This document shows positions 1 through 8,381 of a DNA stretch of 38,940 nt, piece after piece; the stretch's first letter is position 1, and the number at the start of each line of letters is the position of its first letter. Position numbers and translations under genes: made by a program. The notes below the pieces were generated by a model that made no database searches, was not told the origin of the DNA, and was given only the letters and a program-made list of their open reading frames with translations. Source of the DNA: Ignavibacterium sp. (GTDB lineage: Bacteria; Bacteroidota; Ignavibacteria; Ignavibacteriales; Ignavibacteriaceae); contig JAGOXU010000003.1 of assembly GCA_018059515.1 (NCBI GenBank), positions 1-38,940 of the forward strand, given 5' to 3'.

Positions 1-581
1 TTATTCATTGCTTTTGGCTGGCAAATTGATTGCAACGAACAATTACGACATTTAGTTTGAAATTCTGCAATCGGAATTTTTTTTGAAGCTACGATTTGTC
101 TGACAGCAAGAATAATGTTTTCTGTTTGTGTTCTTAGTTCTTCATCTATGTCAACAATGTTTCTTCTTCTTATTTTGCCATAAAAGAAAGCACCTTGCTT
201 GATAGTTATGTTAAGCATTTCTTCAAGACAAATAGCTTGCGCACAGAGTTGTACTTTGTCACTAATATCTTCTTTTGGTTCACCTGATTTGAACTCAACA
301 GGTAAAACAATTTTTCCATTTTCGGTTTCTTTAAACTCAACAACATCACAACGTCCGGTAATGCCAAATTTGTATGAGTGGATACGAAGCCCGCGAACTG
401 TTTTTGTGTTTCCGCGGGTTTCATAAGTATCTGTGTCAACTTTTCCGTGAAGGATATTGCCGCGAACAGTAAAAACATTTTCCTGCCAAACATCATCTAC
501 ATGTATAAGTCCGCATTGGCGCGGACAATAAACATAGTGCTGAAGTGCACTGATCATTATGAAATCATCTTCGGTGTACAT
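1..581 (-). CDS. cas4: CRISPR-associated exonuclease Cas4 (3' end cut by window edge)
   Basis: RecB-family nuclease that trims and selects prespacers during CRISPR adaptation, working with Cas1-Cas2. The ORF runs from an ATG at 581 off the left edge: 193 codons are visible and the last residues are missing. The Fe-S cysteines are present: C19 (with C23 nearby) and the C-terminal cluster C178, C181, C187. The RecB nuclease residues are H45 (ILHG), D79 (GRCD), E96 and K98 (PVEFKSG), followed by Q111. The ATG comes 3 bases after the stop of the upstream RhuM gene, so the two are almost certainly co-transcribed and probably translationally coupled. In type I-C loci cas4 is normally followed by cas1 and cas2, which would lie beyond the left edge. 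Identity is secure from motifs plus context. Confidence 0.93.
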   Translation of the reverse strand, partial: MYTEDDFIMISALQHYVYCPRQCGLIHVDDVWQENVFTVRGNILHGKVDTDTYETRGNTKTVRGLRIHSYKFGITGRCDVVEFKETENGKIVLPVEFKSGEPKEDISDKVQLCAQAICLEEMLNITIKQGAFFYGKIRRRNIVDIDEELRTQTENIILAVRQIVASKKIPIAEFQTKCRNCSLQSICQPKAMN

Positions 582-584
582 GAA

Positions 585-1613
585 TTATTTTTTTCTTTTC
601 CGTTTCGTTTTTACTTCAGGTTTCTTTAATGTTTTTATTTTTTTTACTGCTTCTTCAAAATGTTTCTCAATTTCGGTTCGTTCAGTAAGTTGTTTTTGAT
701 GAAATACTTTATATTCAGTTTCTGCCTTAGCAACAGCAATCTCGTGACTGATAGAACCAGCATGAGTTAGAATGTTTCGCTCACTCAACTTTAGAAAATC
801 ATCAAGTTTTATAATCCAGTCCTTCATATACATAACCTTACGATTGAGCGCTTGTAATTCGGCAAATTCCAGGTATGCAGTTACAACACGGTTTAGAGCA
901 TCAAGCTCTTTTTCGTTCAGATAATTTTTTGCAATAGCAACATCGCTCTTCTTTGGGCTTTTACCTGTCCAGCTTGTTAAGCCCATTGAAGGAAGAGAAG
1001 CATCTGAGCGTTGATGAATTATCTCTGCTGCAGTATGCCCGTGTGCAGCCCAGTGCATTTTATTTTGAACAGTTGAAAAAAACTTTTGAGATATTTCTGT
1101 GTCTGGATTGTAGTCTATGCTTGTGGCGTAGATATCAAGGACTTTTTTCCAAAACACTTTTTCTGAAGAACGAATATCGCGGATGCGGGCGAGAAGTTCT
1201 TCAAAGTATGCTCCGCCGCCGCGCTGTTTTAGCCGCTCATCGTCAAGCATAAATCCTTTTACTAAATATTCTTTTAACCTTTCAGTTGCCCAAATACGGA
1301 ATTGGGTACCTCGATGTGATTTAACACGGTAACCAACTGCAATAATGGAGTCTAAATTATAATGCTGTGTTTCATAGAGTTTACCATCTGCAGCAGTTAT
1401 CCGGAATTTCCGGATAACTGAATCGGTGCTGAGTTCACCTTCCTCAAAGATGTTTTTAAGATGTTCATTGATCGTGCGGACATCTTTCTGAAATAGTTCC
1501 GCTATTTGCTTTTGAGTAAGCCAAACAGTTTCACCTTCAAGTCTAACTTCAATTCGGCTTTTTTGATCCTCGGTTGTGTAGAGGATTATTTGGGAGTTGG
1601 TTTGTGTATTCAT
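585..1613 (-). CDS. RhuM-family protein embedded in the cas operon
   Basis: 342-residue protein of the virulence RhuM family (PF13310 type). The N-terminus has a short strand section, then a helix-turn-helix-like stretch at about residues 30-58 (VWLTQKQIAELF, VRTINEHLKNIF). The family core follows, with VGYRVKSHRGTQFRIWA near residues 92-110, then a long helical middle and a very basic Lys/Arg tail. The biochemical role of RhuM proteins is not established; relatives often occur beside type I restriction-modification genes. Here the gene lies 32 bases after cas7c and 3 bases before cas4, so it is part of the cas transcript. No clear Shine-Dalgarno precedes its ATG, only an A-rich stretch. The usual I-C order has nothing between cas7 and cas4. 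A regulator, toxin-like or auxiliary defence role is inference only. Confidence 0.85.
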   Translation of the reverse strand: MNTQTNSQIILYTTEDQKSRIEVRLEGETVWLTQKQIAELFQKDVRTINEHLKNIFEEGELSTDSVIRKFRITAADGKLYETQHYNLDSIIAVGYRVKSHRGTQFRIWATERLKEYLVKGFMLDDERLKQRGGGAYFEELLARIRDIRSSEKVFWKKVLDIYATSIDYNPDTEISQKFFSTVQNKMHWAAHGHTAAEIIHQRSDASLPSMGLTSWTGKSPKKSDVAIAKNYLNEKELDALNRVVTAYLEFAELQALNRKVMYMKDWIIKLDDFLKLSERNILTHAGSISHEIAVAKAETEYKVFHQKQLTERTEIEKHFEEAVKKIKTLKKPEVKTKRKRKK

Positions 1614-1645
1614 AAAAGATTTTATTTTTATTTTCTATTAAACAT

Positions 1646-2503
1646 CTAAGAAACATTTACCACTTTAAATGTTTCAGGAAAAGTTTTTCCATCAAGATAT
1701 ATTTCATAATCGGGATAATCACGAGCTGGGCTTTCGCTTAATTTTTTATGAGTTACTTTTGCAAACAAATCGTGTGCAGATTGATTGCCTAAAGCAGTTT
1801 TATGCTTAAACACAATTAATTTTCTTGTATTCATTTCACCACGGGCAGCAGAGCGATCGTGTTCAAACATATTTTGCATTGCTTCCCAGAATAATTCTAA
1901 ATCATCTTCCTTAAACCCGATTGTGCTGGCAAGATGAGCAGATATAAATCCGTGTGTTCTGTACAAACCATAAGGAACTGTGTACTTGCGTCCCATTGTT
2001 CTATTATCTCCGCTTTGTTTTTCAGCTTCCGCTTCAGTTGCTACAGCCATTCGAGTAATACTATGTTCAAGGGCTACAATAGGATCAACTGAACGTGCAA
2101 AGGTTAATTGAACTGGTCCACGCACCTGACCAGCATTTTTCCCAGTTGACATTACTGCACCAAAAGTCCTTATATCATAATAATTTTTGCACATCCACAA
2201 TCTTGCTGCTTCAGTTTTATCGCCCTTTTCTTTTTTAGATACTTCTTCATCTTCATGTGCCTCATCAATAAGATTATTTAACACAGATTTTTCTTTAATG
2301 AAAATGTCAAAAGGCTTTTTCGCACTTTTTGTCATCAACACATAGTTTCTAATTTTTCTTTTGATACAAACATCGGTTACTAATCCGTTGCCTGTTTCTG
2401 CATCTATTCTTGGCAAATTTCCAGCATCGGGGTCTCCGTTGGGGTTGCCGTCTTTTACATCGAAGTAAAAAACAAAGTCATAGCGATTTTTGATTGATTC
2501 CAT
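1646..2503 (-). CDS. cas7c: Type I-C Cascade backbone protein Cas7 (Csd2)
   Basis: 285-residue RAMP-fold protein of the Csd2/Cas7c family. It polymerises along the crRNA spacer to form the Cascade backbone. The N-terminus has the family signature: a FYFDVKDGNPNGDPDAGNLPR stretch at about residues 12-32, then TDVCIKRKIRNY. The middle region has RTFGAVMS and RGPVQLTFARS, typical of Cas7c. An AAAGGAG Shine-Dalgarno lies just upstream of the ATG at 2503. The gene follows cas8c with a 20-base gap and precedes the RhuM gene. Length matches the family. Confidence 0.95.
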   Translation of the reverse strand: MESIKNRYDFVFYFDVKDGNPNGDPDAGNLPRIDAETGNGLVTDVCIKRKIRNYVLMTKSAKKPFDIFIKEKSVLNNLIDEAHEDEEVSKKEKGDKTEAARLWMCKNYYDIRTFGAVMSTGKNAGQVRGPVQLTFARSVDPIVALEHSITRMAVATEAEAEKQSGDNRTMGRKYTVPYGLYRTHGFISAHLASTIGFKEDDLELFWEAMQNMFEHDRSAARGEMNTRKLIVFKHKTALGNQSAHDLFAKVTHKKLSESPARDYPDYEIYLDGKTFPETFKVVNVS

Positions 2504-2523
2504 TTTAACACTCCTTTATTTTT

Positions 2524-2910
2524 TTATTTGTTATTTAATTCAATTTCAATTTGTTCTTTATCAGATTTCTTTGTGAATAAATCTTGTCTCTGGTGATAAT
2601 AACCAATTGCAAAATTTGCCTGCTCATTCAAAGATAAATTTGTTGGGAATGATTTCATCTCATTGAGAATTTCCCCGATTAATTTTTCGAAATAGATTTT
2701 TTTTCCGTCATTTAATTTCTTAAGATGTGAGTTTTTCAAACTTAGTAGTCGTGGAAAAACTGTGATGGGACTGCTAGAAGCAGAGCCATAAAATCTATCT
2801 CTGATTGTTGCGTTAATGCCTGGATTAGCCTCTTCCTGTATTTTTTCTAATACAGCAAAAAGGCGCCCAATTCGATACGCAACATTGATGTTGGTTAGAT
2901 CGAGTGACAT
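2524..2910 (-). CDS. cas11c: Cas11c small subunit from an internal start within cas8c
   Basis: In-frame ATG at 2910 (protein starting MSLDLTNINVAYRIGRL) preceded by AAAAGGAG about seven bases upstream, as good a ribosome-binding site as any in the operon. It would yield a 128-residue helical protein identical to the C-terminus of Cas8c. In characterised type I-C systems the Cas11 small subunit is made this way, and the complex does not assemble properly without it. What the sequence shows is the start codon and the Shine-Dalgarno. That it is translated here is inferred from the family. Confidence 0.8.
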   Translation of the reverse strand: MSLDLTNINVAYRIGRLFAVLEKIQEEANPGINATIRDRFYGSASSSPITVFPRLLSLKNSHLKKLNDGKKIYFEKLIGEILNEMKSFPTNLSLNEQANFAIGYYHQRQDLFTKKSDKEQIEIELNNK

Positions 2911-4275
2911 AGTTATCTCCTTTTTATTTTGATTATGAATTCTATTAAAACGATTTAAATATGCTTTTAAGATTGAGGCACGAGAGCGGTTTACATTTTG
3001 TTCCGCTCTAATTCGTCTAATGCACTGTTGCAATAAACTTGTTGGATAAGGTGTTCCATCAATTATACTTTCAACAAAAGAACCTGCCAAGTTGGGTGTA
3101 ACATTATCCATTTTATAACCGAGCGCAGTAGCAGATAAAATCTGGTAAAGGCTAAGATATTTTGGTTCTTTTGATCCTCGGATAATTTCAAAATCATCAA
3201 AATGTTTTTTTATGTTTTTTCCGAAATCCTCTATCGAAGGGGTCTTCCAGAATCTTACAGAAATTCTTGCTGCGTTTGGAGAAAGGCCCAATACATAAAA
3301 ATGACTTGTTCGTTCTGTAGCTAATTGTCCATTGAATATCGAGTTAATAAATGTTTCTATCTTATCAACACCTGTATCCGGGTTGTCCTCATCAACTTTC
3401 TGTGCAGCTATTACCCAAGAAAAAACTTCTTCGGGATTTATCTCTTCGGTCTTTCTTTCAGACCAGAAGAGAATGGTAGTATCCGAAACTATTTTTTTGT
3501 TTGTTTTAGAATTAATAAGATGTTTGAGTGCAGCGCTATAATTGTTTTCGGCTAAAATAGAAATAGGTGCATTATAAGCTTGCTCTTTACCATAAGAATC
3601 AAAGCCAGAATTTTTCTGAAATGCAACTATCTTAACATTTTTATCAGAACCGGGAAGTCTAAGCTCTGTATTAAGTCTTTTTATAATTTTCTTTTCACCT
3701 GTAATTAAACAAACACCTTCTTTCAATTTCTTAGCGTCGTCTTCTTCATAGTTTCCGGAAATAAATTCTTTCTCTTGATATTTTTTTGCAGCTTCACTGT
3801 TCGCAATTAAATCTTTTTCGCCATCTAACTGAAATGAAATCCAGCCACTGACTTTAAGACATTCTTCCCAATTTTGATGCTTAATCAAATAGTCAGTTTG
3901 GTTTTTGCCATAAAACAATAAAAGAGACTTAATACCTGCCTCTTCTTTTAATTCTTCTGGTAGAGTTTTCAATTTATCAATAAATGCTGCATTGTATTTT
4001 TTTGCTTGTGGAGATTTTTTTTCGTCTTTGCTGAATCCTGTTATGTATTCAATCTTATCCCATAAAAGATTTGGTTTTACTGATGCGGTTCTAACTACTG
4101 CTTTGGGGACGAAATACTCCTTACCACGTTTATTTTCTCTCTTGTTTTGTAAATCAGCAAAATTTCCTTCCTTATCAATGATGATTATAAAATCCAGTTC
4201 TTCTTTTTCATAACCGATGGGAGCGTGAATTTCTGGTTTTCTTTCATAATAATCATACAATGCTTTAAGTATCAT
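2524..4275 (-). CDS. cas8c: Type I-C Cascade large subunit Cas8c (Csd1)
   Basis: 583-residue Csd1-family protein, the large subunit of type I-C Cascade that recognises the PAM and helps recruit Cas3. Recognisable features are the N-terminal MILKALYDYYERK, a central FWSERKTEEINPEE region and LGLSPNAARISVRFW near residue 335. The C-terminal helical part contains NRSRASILKAYLNR. Its ATG overlaps the cas5c stop by four bases (ATGA), a translational-coupling arrangement. Inside the gene, a well-spaced AAGGAG precedes an in-frame ATG at 2910, which would give the separate Cas11c small subunit. Length is normal for the family. Confidence 0.95.
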   Translation of the reverse strand: MILKALYDYYERKPEIHAPIGYEKEELDFIIIIDKEGNFADLQNKRENKRGKEYFVPKAVVRTASVKPNLLWDKIEYITGFSKDEKKSPQAKKYNAAFIDKLKTLPEELKEEAGIKSLLLFYGKNQTDYLIKHQNWEECLKVSGWISFQLDGEKDLIANSEAAKKYQEKEFISGNYEEDDAKKLKEGVCLITGEKKIIKRLNTELRLPGSDKNVKIVAFQKNSGFDSYGKEQAYNAPISILAENNYSAALKHLINSKTNKKIVSDTTILFWSERKTEEINPEEVFSWVIAAQKVDEDNPDTGVDKIETFINSIFNGQLATERTSHFYVLGLSPNAARISVRFWKTPSIEDFGKNIKKHFDDFEIIRGSKEPKYLSLYQILSATALGYKMDNVTPNLAGSFVESIIDGTPYPTSLLQQCIRRIRAEQNVNRSRASILKAYLNRFNRIHNQNKKEITMSLDLTNINVAYRIGRLFAVLEKIQEEANPGINATIRDRFYGSASSSPITVFPRLLSLKNSHLKKLNDGKKIYFEKLIGEILNEMKSFPTNLSLNEQANFAIGYYHQRQDLFTKKSDKEQIEIELNNK

Positions 4276-5030
4276 CTTCTTATCTCCTCACTTGATATTG
4301 GCGGGATTTTGACTACACCATTTTCAATTCTTGCAGAAAAGAACATTGGCTTTGGGTCTTTTAAATCAGTGAAATCCATATCATAAAGCATAAAGCCAAG
4401 TTCACGGGTTTCATCGAGAAGTTTAACCGATTCCTCATCCGGATTTTTTATGAATCTGAAATTGCAACTAAACTCTCTTGTGCCAAGGTAAGGTTGGTTA
4501 AAGCATTGTCCTTTCGTTGCTCGGCGTTCAAAAATTGCAAGATATTTTCCCGGTGTTTCATCTTTTCTGTATAAATCTTTTTGTTCCTGCCAGTTTTTAT
4601 ATTCTTCCTCATAAAACTCGCTCTCTTCGGGTTCCATTAAAAAATAGGGAATTGCTTTATGATTATTGTTTTTCCTTTTTGCTAAAGGAATGTATTCAAG
4701 TAATGCATAAAATCGATATTTAACATCACGCAGAAAATATCCCGCACGCTGAAGACGATTTTCTTCAATAATAATTCCTGTTTTATTTGATGCGACAGCA
4801 CCAACTTCATTTCTACGAACACTAATCCATTTTATTGGACTTATAATTTCAATCTTTGTTGGATGCCAACGAATTGCGGGTTTCCAAAAGATTGATTCAA
4901 ACACAGCACGCACTGCTGATGGAGTCGGGACATCATAGCTAACTCGTTCGACTTTCATTTCCGGTCGAGTGAAGCAAGCATAATCTCCCCACACCTCGAG
5001 GCAAAATGGTTTGTGATTTAGGTTATTCAT
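4272..5030 (-). CDS. cas5c: Type I-C pre-crRNA endoribonuclease Cas5c (Cas5d)
   Basis: 252-residue RAMP protein. In type I-C systems, which lack Cas6, Cas5c cuts the pre-crRNA and stays bound to the 5' handle. The N-terminus has the family pattern: LEVWGDYACFTRPEMKVER, then PTPSAVRAVFESIFWKPAI, then IISPIKWISVRRNEV. Later it has RATKGQCFNQPYLGTREF, a conserved C-terminal block in Cas5c. AGGAGA sits eight bases upstream of the ATG at 5030. The stop overlaps the cas8c start. A 219-base gap with four palindromes separates it from cas3. Confidence 0.95.
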   Translation of the reverse strand: MNNLNHKPFCLEVWGDYACFTRPEMKVERVSYDVPTPSAVRAVFESIFWKPAIRWHPTKIEIISPIKWISVRRNEVGAVASNKTGIIIEENRLQRAGYFLRDVKYRFYALLEYIPLAKRKNNNHKAIPYFLMEPEESEFYEEEYKNWQEQKDLYRKDETPGKYLAIFERRATKGQCFNQPYLGTREFSCNFRFIKNPDEESVKLLDETRELGFMLYDMDFTDLKDPKPMFFSARIENGVVKIPPISSEEIRR

Positions 5031-5064
5031 TAAAGGTTTCTCCTACATGTATAATTTTATTTAG

Positions 5065-5235
5065 ACAAATATTTCGTCCCTAAAGGGACTTAATTTTATG
5101 TTCTTATTTTTTCTCTATAAACATATCGCCTCTAACGAGGCTTAATATGTTTTATTTTGTTTTATAAATCCCGTTAGGGATTAAATATTTGTAAAAAACT
5201 ACTTAACCATCAGAACTAAAAATCCCTTTAGGGAT
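5065..5235. repeat. Cluster of four REP-like palindromes between cas3 and cas5c
   Basis: Four short hairpins of shared design: GTCCCTAAAGGGAC (5076-5089), GCCTCTAACGAGGC (5128-5141), AATCCCGTTAGGGATT (5167-5182) and ATCCCTTTAGGGAT (5222-5235). The first is flanked on its outer side by ACAAATATTT (5065-5074) and the third by AAATATTTGT (5183-5192), so these two copies face in opposite directions. They occupy the whole cas3-cas5c gap. They are too short and too unequal in spacing to be a CRISPR array. They may attenuate or stabilise the transcript. Confidence 0.7.
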
Positions 5236-5249
5236 GATATATTTTCTCA

Positions 5250-7556
5250 TCAGACAACACCATCTCCAATTATCCAATCAGATTCATTTCCCAATAATCC
5301 TATTCCAGGTCTGTATAAGATTGGATCGGACTGAACCCAATAACCATTTATATCTTCTACATAATTTGCGTTCTTGATATTATTGAAAATGTAAATAGGA
5401 ACATTTACAATATACCTTTGCAATTTTCTCAATAATTCCTTTGAAGGGCCAGCATATTTTAATTGATCAATTAACTTTAGACTGCTTTTACCAGACTTCA
5501 GGCTTTCATACCAAACGATAATGCTGTACTGCTTTGTTGAATCTATCATATTAAATTTTTCCGCAAAACTTCTAAACTGAAAATCAAAAGTAGTAGCATC
5601 TCTAACTAAATGATTATAAAAATCAACTTCATCAAAAGAATTGAGATTTGAGTAAAGATATTTGAAATACTCTGAATAAAGACTTGGCGTAAATTCTTCA
5701 TCGGGATGATTGCGAATTATTGCTTTGCCTGCATCTTCAGCTTTTCTTAAGAAACCAGATGGGGAAGGCTTTGGAGGAACAAACACTACAACTTTCCCTC
5801 CATCTTTTAATTTGTTCTCTCTGTTGCATCTTCCGGCGGCTTGTGCGATTGAATCTAAACCAGTTAATGCACGATAAACAACCGGAAAATCTATATCTAC
5901 ACCAGCTTCAACAAGCTGTGTGCTAATAACTCTTATTGGCTCATTATTTTTTAATTTTGTTTTAATATCCGAAATGATTTCACTTCTTTCTTCACCGCAC
6001 ATAAAACCTGAAAGGTGAATTGTTCTTTCCGGCATCAGTTTATGAAGTTGCCTGCAATCGCTTCTTGTGTTAACAACACATAAAACTTGTTCGTAGGTAT
6101 TTAGTTCTTCAGCAACTTCTTCCCAACTTTTTATTTTATTAAGCTCTGTTGGTAAGAGAAATTCAACTCTTTTAAAATCTTTTGAAAGCGAATCAGGTTC
6201 ATCAATAATTTCTGTTACATTTTCTAATCCTTCAATAGAATTTGTATCTGAGCCAATCTTACCTTTTAAAGCCGGTTGTGTAGCTGACATCAAGACAACC
6301 GTTACACCAAAATAATTTACTAAACCTTTTAAGGCAGAAAGAATAGGTCTGAAATACCCTTGGGGAAGCATTTGAGCTTCATCAAGAATGATTATGCTAT
6401 TAGCGATGTTATGAATTTTTCTGCAAGCAGATGTTCTATTCTTAAAAAGTGATTCGAACAATTGAACATTTGTTGTTACAATAATAGGTGCATCCCAATT
6501 TTCTGAGGCAAGTCTGTTTTTACTAGATTCCTTATCTGGGTCAAGATTGCTATGATGTTCCAAAACCTGATCTTCACCAAATAAAAATTTTCCTTCTGCT
6601 TTTAATTTTTCTATTTCTTCATCTGTATCTGCTCCATACTTATAAACTTTTGCAGTCTGTTCAATTATACTTGTGTAAGGAATTGCAACAATAATCCTTT
6701 TCTTGTTGTATTGAATTGCGTGTTCTAATGCGAAAGCCATTGAAGCAAGAGTTTTTCCTCCGCCAGTCGGAACTGTTAAAGAGAAAAATCCCGGCATAAG
6801 TTCGGCTTTTTCTCTGCATCGTTTAAGGATTCCATTTCTTTTTTTGTTTAATTCACTATTAGATTTTTTTGCTGACATATAGGTATCAAATCTCTGCTTC
6901 AGCTTATCAATAGTTAAATAACCACCACGTTCTTTTTCGTCCATATATTTTTCTGTATCAAGGAAGTCTGCATCAACCAAACAGGAGAATAAAATTCTGA
7001 TCCAAAGATGAAGTTGTTCGTTAGAATTTTTATCTGCTGAATTTTTATAGATTATTGGAATCGAGATAGGAATTGTTTCATCAAGGAATTCTTTTGCTTC
7101 CTCTATTTCTTTGATTTTATTTAAATCATCCTCAATAAGATTCTGATTATCATCATATAATCTTGAATGAAGTTGGGGTGTCCAATCGGGTAATCCGGCA
7201 TGATGTCCTCCAATAACATAAGATAATATTCTTGCGGCATCTTTATAATTCTTTTGAAGCTTTTGTATTGCTAATACGGCACCAGCAGTACTGTGGTTTG
7301 GTCTGTTATTACTTTCCTCGATATGTGCTTCAGAATCAAAACCAGATTTACGGCAAAGATATTTTTGCCAAGCGGGATGAAACTTTCCAAGGTCATGCCA
7401 AAGTCCAGATAATTCTCCCCAATCAGCATTTTCAAATTCTCCAGCAGCTTTACTTGTTCTTTTCGCCGTGTCATTTAAATGATCAATCAACAAATGTGGT
7501 TCTTTCCAAGAACCATCTTCATTTTGTTTTACGTGCGCAAAAAACTCTTTCTTCAT
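5250..7556 (-). CDS. cas3: CRISPR-associated nuclease/helicase Cas3
   Basis: 768-residue fused HD nuclease and superfamily-2 helicase that unwinds and degrades target DNA after Cascade binding. The HD domain has H26, H54-D55 (GLWHDLGKFHPAW) and the HHAGLPDW motif at about 118-125. Helicase motifs are Walker A PTGGGKT (about 263-269), DEAQ at about 392-395, SATQP, and AAGRCNRE for motif VI. The reading frame extends to an ATG at 7622, but the ATG at 7556 is chosen because AAAGGA lies just upstream and it starts the conserved MKKEFFAHVK sequence, which leads directly to the HD domain. It is the first gene of the operon. Confidence 0.95.
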   Translation of the reverse strand: MKKEFFAHVKQNEDGSWKEPHLLIDHLNDTAKRTSKAAGEFENADWGELSGLWHDLGKFHPAWQKYLCRKSGFDSEAHIEESNNRPNHSTAGAVLAIQKLQKNYKDAARILSYVIGGHHAGLPDWTPQLHSRLYDDNQNLIEDDLNKIKEIEEAKEFLDETIPISIPIIYKNSADKNSNEQLHLWIRILFSCLVDADFLDTEKYMDEKERGGYLTIDKLKQRFDTYMSAKKSNSELNKKRNGILKRCREKAELMPGFFSLTVPTGGGKTLASMAFALEHAIQYNKKRIIVAIPYTSIIEQTAKVYKYGADTDEEIEKLKAEGKFLFGEDQVLEHHSNLDPDKESSKNRLASENWDAPIIVTTNVQLFESLFKNRTSACRKIHNIANSIIILDEAQMLPQGYFRPILSALKGLVNYFGVTVVLMSATQPALKGKIGSDTNSIEGLENVTEIIDEPDSLSKDFKRVEFLLPTELNKIKSWEEVAEELNTYEQVLCVVNTRSDCRQLHKLMPERTIHLSGFMCGEERSEIISDIKTKLKNNEPIRVISTQLVEAGVDIDFPVVYRALTGLDSIAQAAGRCNRENKLKDGGKVVVFVPPKPSPSGFLRKAEDAGKAIIRNHPDEEFTPSLYSEYFKYLYSNLNSFDEVDFYNHLVRDATTFDFQFRSFAEKFNMIDSTKQYSIIVWYESLKSGKSSLKLIDQLKYAGPSKELLRKLQRYIVNVPIYIFNNIKNANYVEDINGYWVQSDPILYRPGIGLLGNESDWIIGDGVV

Positions 7557-8381
7557 ATATTGATCCTTTCGGGCACACCTTCGGCTGGTCAGTCCCAGTA
7601 TATATAGCCAATGCTGATACAAATAAAATTAAATCGTCTTCCTTCGTCTTCGCTCAGGTGACGGTTAAAAACTAAAATGAAATTATTTTTTTGATGTATT
7701 AAATATCTGCATTGCCGTACCCACCGTGTCAGCATCCCCTTGCAGTATATAAGAATAGAGAAAAGAAGGGAATGAAATATTTATATGTATCTGAGATAGT
7801 TATATTGTTAATGCAAACTTAGTAAGTTAGAAAACGAGAGGCAAATATTAATGCAAGTCGACAATCAACAATCTTTAGTCGGTAATTAAGGAAATTATCA
7901 AGTCAAAAATCATCCTTCCACAAGTTCAGGATTACAATTAAAATAAAGTAACGCAGGACAGGAGTCCTGCGCTACGAAAGAACAGTTTATGGTGTTTAGG
8001 GCATTCGATTTGCGGAGGGACCAAGTGAGAAGCAAGAGGCATGAAGTAAAACCAACGTTTTACAGACTTCATTCGGCAAAAGGAAAAAAGAAACAACTAA
8101 AAGTGAAAAGAAAGATTAAAGAAGTACAAATACAAAAAAAATATTTATTAAAGAATTCTTAAATATTTTAATGCTTAAAGAAATTATAAATATGGAGTCA
8201 CCTAAAATTGTGGACTAAAGGGCATTTCTTGGATAAATATGTGATTGGTTGAACTGAAAAGTAATATAAAATATTTTAACTTTTTATTAAAAGATAAATA
8301 CTTCTTAAGAAGATGGACTTAGCATTCCCTTAAATTTTTTTATCTTACCAATACTAATTATTAATTTTAAACGGAAATATT
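7557..8381. other. Gene-poor spacer between divergent cas3 and transketolase
   Basis: About 825 bases without a convincing gene. It should hold the cas operon promoter (minus strand) and the transketolase promoter (plus strand), but I cannot place either reliably. It contains a strong hairpin at 7948-7975, an imperfect inverted repeat around 8042-8071 (TGAAGTAAAAC against GTTTTAC and CTTCA with a 3-base bulge), and a perfect palindrome CTTCTTAAGAAG at 8301-8312, about 70 bases before the transketolase start. No CRISPR repeats were found here. Confidence 0.6.
7948..7975. repeat. Strong hairpin (GCAGGAC/GTCCTGC), REP-like
   Basis: Perfect 8-bp stem CGCAGGAC / GTCCTGCG with an AGGA loop. The stem extends by GTA/TAC beyond a single A-C mismatch. 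There is no T-tract, so it is not a standard terminator. It looks like a dispersed palindromic repeat unit. Confidence 0.55.

Noticed and set aside
206-496. 96-codon minus-strand ORF in the first 500 bases
   Set aside because: It is a shifted frame of cas4; the real frame has the Cas4 cysteines and nuclease residues.
5040-5249. Possible CRISPR array next to cas genes
   Set aside because: The four palindromes are about 14-16 bases long, differ from each other, and are spaced about 37-41 bases apart with no constant repeat of 28-37 bases.
7557-7622. Longer N-terminus for Cas3 (ATG at 7622)
   Set aside because: The extra 22 residues are not Cas3-like, and a good ribosome-binding site precedes the ATG at 7556.
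7232-7675. 147-codon plus-strand ORF opposite the cas3 start
   Set aside because: It lies antisense to the conserved Cas3 HD domain and its translation resembles no protein family.
7557-8381. tRNA or known small RNA in the cas-tkt spacer
   Set aside because: No cloverleaf, no conserved T-loop sequence and no recognisable riboswitch core could be found by eye.
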